A DNA stretch of 53,652 nt, taken from positions 1 to 53,652 of the forward strand of contig PFCG01000017.1 in NCBI GenBank assembly GCA_002773095.1. Reading direction: 5' to 3'. Each line of letters begins with the position of its first letter. The stretch's first letter is position 1. This stretch comes from Candidatus Moranbacteria bacterium CG10_big_fil_rev_8_21_14_0_10_35_21. GTDB taxonomy: Bacteria; Patescibacteriota; Minisyncoccia; Moranbacterales; UBA2206. A model generated the notes under the pieces. That model saw only the letters and a program-made list of their open reading frames with translations. It was not told where the DNA came from and searched no databases. Both the position numbers and the translations under genes were made by a program. Shown here piece after piece: positions 46,308 through 53,652 of this stretch.

Positions 46308-47471
46308 CTACTTAATTTTAACAGCAATTGCATCTATTTCAAATAACAAATTATCTCGACAAATATCAGCATATACCGGAACAAACGGAATGTCTTTTAA
46401 TTTTGAATTTGCAATAAACTTTTTAAAATCAGTGTAAGCCTTTTTATTTTTGCAATATGCGGTAGCTATTACAATATCGCTAAGGCAAGATTTTTTGGTT
46501 CTCAATAATGATCTGATGCTTTTTAAAGTTTGCGCTATTTGCCCCGCTGCATCATCTAGACAAACAGTTTTTCCATTATTATCAATACTTGCTGTTCCAG
46601 AAATATACAGCGTTTCGGAGTTCTCTATTTTTACTGCCATTCCTCTTGAAAATAATGATCCATATTCTCGCGCCTCATTTTGACAAGTATTTTTCATTAC
46701 AGAAACAATGCATCTTGATGTTTTGGATATCAAAGTTAAAACATCTATAAAAATTTCTTCTTTCTCATTTCGTTTTCCCTGAATTCCTGTGCTGGCTGGC
46801 AAGTATTTTTTATTTTTACCAATTAAGCCAAACTCCTGAAAACATTTGGATCTTGCCTTATTAAATTCCGCATACCAATCGAGGATCTTTGGCATATAAA
46901 TCCAGGTGCGAATAACATTATTCATCTTATAACCATTGCTAGATAAAATATTCTTTATTTCAAAAAATGCATGTTCGGCTTGCTCACCTAGAGCAAGACC
47001 TTTTCTTTTTTGTGAACCAGAAATTCCCACAAGAAATATTTCCTTGAAATCGGCTGTTTCAAGAATTCTGCCGATAGATTCACCGCCAAAAAATACTGTT
47101 TTTGTTTTTACACTATTATTTTTTGCAATAACGCCGATGATTTGTATCCCTGCGATTATGCCGCCAACGCAAGGAGCACCCTCAATGAAAGTAAAGGGAA
47201 TGATATTTTCAGCAGGAAATAACTTTTTTATTAATCTATTTCTAATAGCAGTCGTCCTATTTCTCTTGGATAATGCCCCGTGAATTTTTTCTTGTAAGAT
47301 CCGAATGCCCTTATCTTTTAGTTGCTGATATATCTCGGAAAATAAATTACTAATCTGTGAATCGTCTTTAACGGCAACATTAAAAATCACGCTCATATAA
47401 ACAATTTTATATCCGCTATGTTCAATTTCCTGAATTTTAATGGATGCTTTTTCCCCTAGTTCAATTAACAT
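46308..47471 (-). CDS. Chorismatase-like protein (FkbO/Hyg5 family; RidA-like fold)
   Basis: NVIRTWIYMPKILDWYAEFNKARSKCFQEFGLI...LPASTGIQG; AREYGSLFSRGMAV...TLYISGTASIDNNGKTVCLDDAAGQIAQTLKSIRSLL. Confidence 0.75.
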   Translation of the reverse strand: MLIELGEKASIKIQEIEHSGYKIVYMSVIFNVAVKDDSQISNLFSEIYQQLKDKGIRILQEKIHGALSKRNRTTAIRNRLIKKLFPAENIIPFTFIEGAPCVGGIIAGIQIIGVIAKNNSVKTKTVFFGGESIGRILETADFKEIFLVGISGSQKRKGLALGEQAEHAFFEIKNILSSNGYKMNNVIRTWIYMPKILDWYAEFNKARSKCFQEFGLIGKNKKYLPASTGIQGKRNEKEEIFIDVLTLISKTSRCIVSVMKNTCQNEAREYGSLFSRGMAVKIENSETLYISGTASIDNNGKTVCLDDAAGQIAQTLKSIRSLLRTKKSCLSDIVIATAYCKNKKAYTDFKKFIANSKLKDIPFVPVYADICRDNLLFEIDAIAVKIK

Positions 47472-47480
47472 ATAACTTAT

Positions 47481-48812
47481 TTACCAATTTGTATCATTTG
47501 AAGTTAGCATATGATTAGCGCACATATGAGTAAAAAACAGATCTTTAATAAATTCTGCTTTTTCACTTGCTATATCAATAATTTGGAAAGAATGGTTGGT
47601 CTGCACATAAAGTTTTTCACCGTCCGGCGAAGGAGATATCGTTCCCACGCGACACTGTCTTTTTCCAAAAAACCCGGCGTTATTTTGTATTTCAAATTTT
47701 CGTATCAACTTCATATTTTCCGCATCCGCGATAAAAATAAAGTTTGGGGATCCGATAGCTGCTAATATTTTTTGTCCTCTGTGACTGAAAATATGAACAT
47801 TGGTTAATCTGAATAAATCTGGCTCTGTAAATACGGCCATTTCTTCTGGACCATTTTCAGTGAGTTTGTATTTATAGACGGAAGCAGGTCCGCGGAAATC
47901 AATATCGTAGGAAGCATTCCAAAGAGCTTTAAAAATATTGCTGTGCTTAAATTGAAAGTTGTGGCTTGAAAAATAAACAATATTTTGATCATTCGGGTCA
48001 AATTGAGCGTGAGCCGCTACAATAAAACGAGAGATTATCCATTGTTTTTTATTTTTCAAGTCTAAAATAAGAACCTTAGAGGGAATAATATTATTTTTAT
48101 CATCCACAAACATTCCCAACTCACAAGCCACGCAATATTGCTTATTATTGTTCACAATAATATCATGCATGTAATCCGAAAAGTTTCCTTTCCACATTTC
48201 CTCAATGTTTTCGTCATTAATCCTGCGCCTAGTGATTCTAGACGATACTTCATAGAATGGATTTTCTGTCTTTTTCAGTGAATCCGCGAGAGAATATGAC
48301 ATCTGATATAGTTCCCTTTTTTCCGGATCAAGCCACTGCTGAGAACCAAAAATATAATCATCGTCTGCGATTTTATATTCAACTGTCATTTTTTTGCAAT
48401 CAACAATTAAATATCCAAAATACGACCAAAGATTTATTATAAAACATCCGTCTTCCAATGCTGTAACTGCATGAGGAACAGTCATTATAGCCATTTGTTC
48501 CAAAGAATTAAATCCATAATGATATTTTCCCAATAATAACTTAATCACGGATTGATTTGGATATTTTTTATTCAAAACTTTCTTCAAATTATTCAAGCCT
48601 AGTTTTATGATATCCTTATGACTTATTTCAACGCAAAATCCTTCGTAATTTTTGAAATTATAAAAATAATAAGCATGCTTACTGTATTTAGATATCCAGC
48701 TTCCCTTGACGGTTGGCACAACTACCGAATGATTACCTGATGGTTTCAGTGGTAAAGTAAATTTTTCAATCTTTGCCTTAACTTTGTATGTTTTCATAAA
48801 ACTTTCTACCAA
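47481..48812 (-). CDS. Beta-propeller-like protein of unknown function
   Basis: Repeated blade-like segments, e.g. KILAAIGSPNFIFIADAENMKLIRKFEI, GTISPSPDGEKLYVQTNHSFQIIDIASEK. Confidence 0.6.
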   Translation of the reverse strand: MVESFMKTYKVKAKIEKFTLPLKPSGNHSVVVPTVKGSWISKYSKHAYYFYNFKNYEGFCVEISHKDIIKLGLNNLKKVLNKKYPNQSVIKLLLGKYHYGFNSLEQMAIMTVPHAVTALEDGCFIINLWSYFGYLIVDCKKMTVEYKIADDDYIFGSQQWLDPEKRELYQMSYSLADSLKKTENPFYEVSSRITRRRINDENIEEMWKGNFSDYMHDIIVNNNKQYCVACELGMFVDDKNNIIPSKVLILDLKNKKQWIISRFIVAAHAQFDPNDQNIVYFSSHNFQFKHSNIFKALWNASYDIDFRGPASVYKYKLTENGPEEMAVFTEPDLFRLTNVHIFSHRGQKILAAIGSPNFIFIADAENMKLIRKFEIQNNAGFFGKRQCRVGTISPSPDGEKLYVQTNHSFQIIDIASEKAEFIKDLFFTHMCANHMLTSNDTNW

Positions 48813-49456
48813 ATTAGCGGGATCATTTTTCTAACTTTTTTGCAATATTCAGAATATTTTATTCCAAAAATATCCATCAGAACAGCTTCCTCAAAATATA
48901 TGCGCCGAGTAAATGCGATAATTAGAACAATAAAATTTATAGCCACCGAAAACCATGCGTGTAAAAATAGAGCGCTAAAAGTATATGTTAATAATGCGCC
49001 AGCATATCCCGGGTGTCTCAAGAAACGAAATGGCCCTGTTTTAATTAAATTCTTACTTGTTTTGCGATCAATGTGCCAAGTGAATTGGCCTCCCAGCGTT
49101 GTAACCGCCCAAGAGCGTAGAATTAGCCCCACAAGCATTACTACTAACGCTATTGTAGTTATATAATCCCAATGCATGCTTTCCGGAAAACGTAGATATG
49201 TAGCTTCTGCAATAGTAATTATTTGGGTTATATAAATTGACCAGATTATTTGTAGGGCAGTCCCGCGATCTTCTTTGTCAACTGACTTTTTGAAAGGATT
49301 ATAGCTTGGCTGGAAAAACGAAGCAACTATACCAATTATTGCCATAATCCAAAGCTGTGGTGTATCAAGCATTTGTAAGTTTCCCACAATAGGCAAAATA
49401 ACAACTGTCGCAACAACTATTATCCCTAATAATATTTTTTGTGTATACAATTTCAT
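48806..49456 (-). CDS. ICMT/PEMT-like integral membrane methyltransferase
   Basis: GPFRFLRHPGYAGALLTY; YFEEAVLMDIFGIKYSEYCKKVRKMIPLIW. Confidence 0.83.
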   Translation of the reverse strand: MKLYTQKILLGIIVVATVVILPIVGNLQMLDTPQLWIMAIIGIVASFFQPSYNPFKKSVDKEDRGTALQIIWSIYITQIITIAEATYLRFPESMHWDYITTIALVVMLVGLILRSWAVTTLGGQFTWHIDRKTSKNLIKTGPFRFLRHPGYAGALLTYTFSALFLHAWFSVAINFIVLIIAFTRRIYFEEAVLMDIFGIKYSEYCKKVRKMIPLIW

Positions 49457-51141
49457 AATCCGATAGATTTTTTTATATGCCTAGTATCCAGGTGATGTGG
49501 AGAAGCACTCAACTGCTTCCATTTATATTGCGTATCTCTTTGACCAGACTTAACGCTATCTTTTAATATTTCATCCTCCCATTTATCATCCATAATATGT
49601 AAGCATGGTTTTTCGAGTCTGCCGGATCGTCTTTTTTGTCCATACTCAATATTGAAGATTGACAATAACTCGTCTAATTTTGGAATCAGAACGTCTGACA
49701 AAAAGATATCAGTCGGCTCTGAATTAATTTTTAGGAAAACATCATACCTATTTTTTTGTAGATTAGACACTGCTCGAAACTGTTGAACATCCAAATGATA
49801 TTGCGATTTTATTTTGTTTATCGCTAATATAAATTGATTCACATGCATTTTTTCTCCGGTTATATTAGTCATGTCTTGTCCCTTAGAAACAAATGCCACT
49901 TCAGGAGTATTTTTATAATAACCCGTTACCTCAACAATATCACTTATGTTATACCGAAAAAGTCCGCTCGTTGTGGTTAAAAGAACAAAATAACGCTTTC
50001 CGATTTCAAGCTCATGACTCAATAGCACGGATGGATTTTTGCCATTTATTTTTTCCTCGGGTATAAATTCATAAAAATTATTTTGAATCGCTAAAATACC
50101 TGAGGAACAATTATCTTCGTACGGCATCGAGATACTGCCTTCACTGGCCAGTAGGCCAGGATCCCTTTTTACAACATTTTTTCCATAAAATTTATCTAAA
50201 AATTCCGCTTGAAATCCCGCGCTTCCACCAAGCCAGCACCCAATCAACTTTAACTCTGGCCAACATCTCAAAGGAATAAGGCGATCATAATTTTTTAATA
50301 TTTGATCAAGAAAACTTGCTCTTTTTGGATCGGGTTTTATTTGGGATTGAATCTTTTTTATTATCTCCAAGTCCTTTTCATTCGGATTAAAATTCAACTG
50401 CGTATCCAATAATTTCCCTTCGCGAATTGAGCGAACTATTATGTCTTGGTGTTTTATGCCAATTTCTGCCAAGCGTATCAATGTGCTTGGATTTGGAGTA
50501 ATAATAAAAGAGATATCTGAAGCAAGCGCCATTCTCATAATTAAATAATATTTCAGTTCATAGTCTTCAATTTCCGAAACTATATATGGTATAACATAGG
50601 AGCGTGCCAATGCCCAAGGAAGATTTTTGTATATCATTCCAGAGGCACAACCGCAAGGAATACCTGATAGAGTATGTCCTTCAATCGCAGAGCCAGTAAT
50701 TCCTAAAATACCCCTATTTAACAATGCTGGATGATTCTTGGATACTCGATACAACCATTGGGTCATAAGTTTGACTGTAAGTTTTTGAGATTCATGAGTA
50801 ATAGGAATATATTTCGGCACCCCGCTGGTTCCGCTGGTTACATTAAACATTAGATGCTTATCTCGGGTTAAAATATTCTCTTTTCCATTAATAATCTTAT
50901 TTACAAGTGGCTCCAAGTTTTCATAATCTTGAATTGGAATTTTATTCTGAAAATCCATCTCACTGCGAATATCCGAAAAATTATGCAATTTTCCAAACTC
51001 CGTTTTTGCATTTTTGTTCAATATATCAAGCAATAATTTTCGTTGGGTTAAGCGAGGATTTGCAACTGCGCCCTCAAACGATTTATATAATCTTTTTCCT
51101 GCTAAATATATTGCCGTTTTCGCTAAAATACTGTTTCGCAT
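49453..51141 (-). CDS. GH3 family acyl-adenylating/amide synthetase
   Basis: LLLDILNKNAKTEFGKLHNFSDI; FNVTSGTSGVPKYIPIT; LLTTTSGLFRYNISDIVEVTGYYKNTPEVAFVSKGQDMTNITGEKM. Confidence 0.88.
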   Translation of the reverse strand: MRNSILAKTAIYLAGKRLYKSFEGAVANPRLTQRKLLLDILNKNAKTEFGKLHNFSDIRSEMDFQNKIPIQDYENLEPLVNKIINGKENILTRDKHLMFNVTSGTSGVPKYIPITHESQKLTVKLMTQWLYRVSKNHPALLNRGILGITGSAIEGHTLSGIPCGCASGMIYKNLPWALARSYVIPYIVSEIEDYELKYYLIMRMALASDISFIITPNPSTLIRLAEIGIKHQDIIVRSIREGKLLDTQLNFNPNEKDLEIIKKIQSQIKPDPKRASFLDQILKNYDRLIPLRCWPELKLIGCWLGGSAGFQAEFLDKFYGKNVVKRDPGLLASEGSISMPYEDNCSSGILAIQNNFYEFIPEEKINGKNPSVLLSHELEIGKRYFVLLTTTSGLFRYNISDIVEVTGYYKNTPEVAFVSKGQDMTNITGEKMHVNQFILAINKIKSQYHLDVQQFRAVSNLQKNRYDVFLKINSEPTDIFLSDVLIPKLDELLSIFNIEYGQKRRSGRLEKPCLHIMDDKWEDEILKDSVKSGQRDTQYKWKQLSASPHHLDTRHIKKSIGL

Positions 51142-51146
51142 ATTTT

Positions 51147-52307
51147 TTACTTTTTAGCCAGCACAATGATTTTGCTGGAATATTTAGACAAAATTTTATC
51201 ATCAATTTCAATTCCCAAACCATAACCTTTCAAAAGTGGCGCTTTTCCACCACGACCAAAATGTATCTCTTTTTTAGATATATCCTCAGCAAGTAAGAAG
51301 CTGCCAAATGATCCTTCTACAAACTCTGCATTGTTAAAATATGCGGCCAAAAAACGGCTGGCTACCGAAAGGATTGCAGTCTCACCAGCAAGACAACCTA
51401 GTTGTAATTTTAGTCCTGCCAATTCGGCCATTTTCGCAATTTCTAATGTCCTTGAAATCCCGCCTAATTTTGAAATGCGAAGATTAAAATAATCGCAAGC
51501 TTCATGTTTAATGAGATTTTTAGCGTCCGCAATAGTCACAAGTGATTCATCGGCCATAGTAGGTATTGAAATATTATCTTTTACTTTTTTGAAGTCATGA
51601 TAGTTGCTCCTTTTAATCGGCTGCTCAATACAGCTAATATTATATTGCTCGAGAATTGTTAGTGCCTTAATTGCCTTTTTTATTGTATATGCACCGTTTG
51701 CATCTAATCGTATAGAGCAAGTGTTTCCTAAAATATTTCGTATTTTTTCTATGCGAATTCGGTCATCATTATTGCCAATTTTTATTTTAATTTGCTTGAT
51801 ACCCAATTCTTTATATTTTTTTGCCAAAATTTCAGAATCCTTAATAGACCCTAGTCCAATTACTCCGCTATAGATAACGCTTTGTCGCTTTGGCCTTAAT
51901 AAATCAGAGAGTGATTTTTTTTGTTGTTTTAATAAACAATCTATGATGGCTAATTCCATCGCTCCTATAGCTGAATGCCAGGCGATGACACCCTTTGTTT
52001 TGCGATTTGGCAGACTATTTTTAATTTGAGCCAATGCTTTAATGGGGTCTCCGCCAAGTTTAATATCCGAATATTCCATACTGGAAATTTTTGGCCATAA
52101 AACTTTCTCTATATATTTAACCGCAGTTTGTATTTTTTCGCCTGTCACATAAAAACGGGGAGCTCCCTCCCCGTAACCGACAATTCCATTTTTCGTCATT
52201 AATCTAACAATTATCGACTCAGAAGTTTTTCTCACTTTCGTACTGTGGCGGAAAGTTCTTCTAAATGGAATCTTTATTATAAAAATAGTTGCGGATTGAA
52301 TTTTCAT
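51147..52307 (-). CDS. Enolase superfamily (mandelate racemase/muconate lactonizing-like) enzyme
   Basis: KQIKIKIG; SIRLDANGAYT; SCIEQPI; TMADESL; FNLRISKLGGISRTLEIA; GCLAGETAILSVASRFLA. Confidence 0.88.
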   Translation of the reverse strand: MKIQSATIFIIKIPFRRTFRHSTKVRKTSESIIVRLMTKNGIVGYGEGAPRFYVTGEKIQTAVKYIEKVLWPKISSMEYSDIKLGGDPIKALAQIKNSLPNRKTKGVIAWHSAIGAMELAIIDCLLKQQKKSLSDLLRPKRQSVIYSGVIGLGSIKDSEILAKKYKELGIKQIKIKIGNNDDRIRIEKIRNILGNTCSIRLDANGAYTIKKAIKALTILEQYNISCIEQPIKRSNYHDFKKVKDNISIPTMADESLVTIADAKNLIKHEACDYFNLRISKLGGISRTLEIAKMAELAGLKLQLGCLAGETAILSVASRFLAAYFNNAEFVEGSFGSFLLAEDISKKEIHFGRGGKAPLLKGYGLGIEIDDKILSKYSSKIIVLAKK

Positions 52308-52313
52308 AAAAGT

Positions 52314-52715
52314 CTAACTACGCGCTTGAAATTTTATTAATATATTTATCACATACACTTCACTTGGGGAGCTATTATTTGCCTTGAATGACAGAATTGT
52401 AATCATGCCGAGATTGAGCATAGTTACGCTGGTATTTGTTTTTTTTATAAAAAATGTATTATCTCTTCTTTCATTTTCCAATTTTAAAAGATTCAAAGCT
52501 TCGTTGATTTTTTTCTCGACAAATTCCGTGTGGTGAAAAATTATAAAAGAATACCGCCTTTGAATAAATAGACTTAAGGCAAGCAGAAAAACAGCCACTA
52601 TTATTTCTTGTGTATTTTTGTGATAAACCAACACAAAAACAATTGAGCAAAATAAAACTATTCCACCCAATAACCTAAACGATAGGCAGTTTATTCTCCC
52701 TAGAGCGATCTTCAT
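52314..52715 (-). CDS. Small two-TM membrane protein
   Basis: LLGGIVLFCSIVFVLVYHKNTQEIIVAVFLLALSLFI; in operon. Confidence 0.6.
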   Translation of the reverse strand: MKIALGRINCLSFRLLGGIVLFCSIVFVLVYHKNTQEIIVAVFLLALSLFIQRRYSFIIFHHTEFVEKKINEALNLLKLENERRDNTFFIKKTNTSVTMLNLGMITILSFKANNSSPSEVYVINILIKFQARS

Positions 52716-52727
52716 AAAATTAACTAT

Positions 52728-53174
52728 TTATGAATTCAATTCCAGCGCCAATTTTATATTTTGCAAAAATTGTTCAGCCTCTTTTTGGTTGGTTTGCTTC
52801 GCGACATCAAGCTTGATTTTTTCAAACAATGATTCCGGAGCCTCATATTCGACATCCAAAACTAAGTTTGTCATTCCATCATTTTCTGACAGTTGCTCTT
52901 TCCAATGGCTGGTAATTCCAATGCTGGTAGAGAAATTATAAGTTGTCGGGGATTCTATTTCATCAACTTCAACCGTTCCTTCAATTATAATCCCCGCCAT
53001 TTTGTACTTAAAATTGAATTTATCACCTTTTTTTACAGGCAGTTCAGGAACATCAGTATTTTCAATAAGGCCAGGCAATGTTAATGGGATATTATTTGGA
53101 TTTGTAACAAAATCGAAGACCTTGTTAATGGAAGCTTTAATGCTAACTTCGGCGTGCACTTTTTCTGTTTGCAT
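52728..53174 (-). CDS. SRPBCC/START-like ligand-binding protein (CoxG/polyketide cyclase-like)
   Basis: VHAEVSIKASINKVFDFVTNPNNIPLTLPGLIEN...; FKYKMAGIIIEGTVEVDEIESPTTYNF. Confidence 0.82.
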   Translation of the reverse strand: MQTEKVHAEVSIKASINKVFDFVTNPNNIPLTLPGLIENTDVPELPVKKGDKFNFKYKMAGIIIEGTVEVDEIESPTTYNFSTSIGITSHWKEQLSENDGMTNLVLDVEYEAPESLFEKIKLDVAKQTNQKEAEQFLQNIKLALELNS

Positions 53175-53223
53175 AATTTTTTGTTGATTAATTTGTTAAT
53201 TAAAACTTGTTCGACCTATATTT

Positions 53224-53252
53224 AATTTATCACAATTTTTGTCATTTAGCAA
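53224..53252 (-). promoter_or_regulatory. Candidate sigma-70-type promoter for the seven-gene operon
   Basis: Minus strand TTGCTA-N17-TAAATT upstream of the first gene. Confidence 0.3.
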
Positions 53253-53348
53253 TTTTAATGGGAGTTCCATGTTGCCGTCCGCGAACGGGTGGGTTTGGGT
53301 CAAGGACGGCCAAAGATACAAAAAGAGAGAAATCTAAAAATATTGGCT

Positions 53349-53500
53349 TTCCGCCGTTCCGAATTTTCGGAACTCCAAAACAGAAAATTTTCTTTTCCTT
53401 TTCAAAAAAAATTTGGGCGCGCGACATCAAAAAAATGTAGAGAAAATTTTTCTGTTTTGGAACTGAAATTTCTTCAAAATTTCAGGGCGGAAAGCGGGGC
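53349..53500. repeat. Palindromic flanking repeat, copy 2
   Basis: Direct copy of the 46092-46174 core; its left arm tttccgccgttccgaattttcggaactccaaaacag is the exact reverse complement of the right arm of copy 1. Confidence 0.9.
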
Positions 53501-53652
53501 GAAGCGGAAACTTTCTTCAAAAGTTTTCTTGGAAAAAAGTTCGAGCTTCGGAGTATAAAAATACCATCAAAAAACTTTCCGAAAATTTTGCGGTTTTTTC
53601 TGCGGCGATTTGCAAAAATCGCCAGTGTTTGTGCGGTGTGGCGCGCGCTTCG

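Noticed and set aside
1-53652. CRISPR array, tRNA or rRNA genes
   Set aside because: No regularly spaced identical repeats and no T-loop/acceptor pattern found on visual reading; a tRNAscan/Infernal run would be decisive.

Overview
This 53.6 kb, AT-rich bacterial window looks like a Patescibacteria/CPR chromosome segment; that placement is inferred from gene content, short aminoacyl-tRNA synthetases and type IV pilins. Almost every convincing gene is on the minus strand. It carries a cell-wall/division set (murB, murC, murG, ftsW, mraY, dacA, mltG, ftsA-like), translation and RNA-modification genes (hpf, trmD, KH protein, aspS, proS, alaS, mnmA), scpA/scpB, isoprenoid genes (ispH, uppS, ispG, polyprenyl synthase), a thioredoxin/CcdA redox set, two type IV pilin-like genes, one IS-type transposase and a small phage-like remnant. 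The most unusual locus is a tight seven-gene operon at about 46.3-53.2 kb: FkbO/Hyg5 chorismatase-like, beta-propeller, ICMT-like methyltransferase, GH3-type acyl-adenylate/amide synthetase, enolase-superfamily enzyme, small membrane protein and SRPBCC protein. It is bracketed by two near-identical palindromic direct repeats (83-bp core, 81/83 identical by eye) and looks like a mobile or exchangeable, uncharacterised small-molecule cluster. A second theme is palindromic elements: small hairpin elements inserted in frame in trmD, alaS, mnmA and trxB, one with compensatory stem changes between two copies, plus several MITE-like inverted repeats filling intergenic gaps. Other observations are a degraded HepT toxin beside an intact MntA-like antitoxin, a G9 tract at the start of a pilin gene that is also frameshifted downstream, and a RAYT/Y1 transposase remnant with a duplicated trxB 3' end. 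No tRNA, rRNA or CRISPR array was found by eye. All family calls come from reading the translations; no searches were run.
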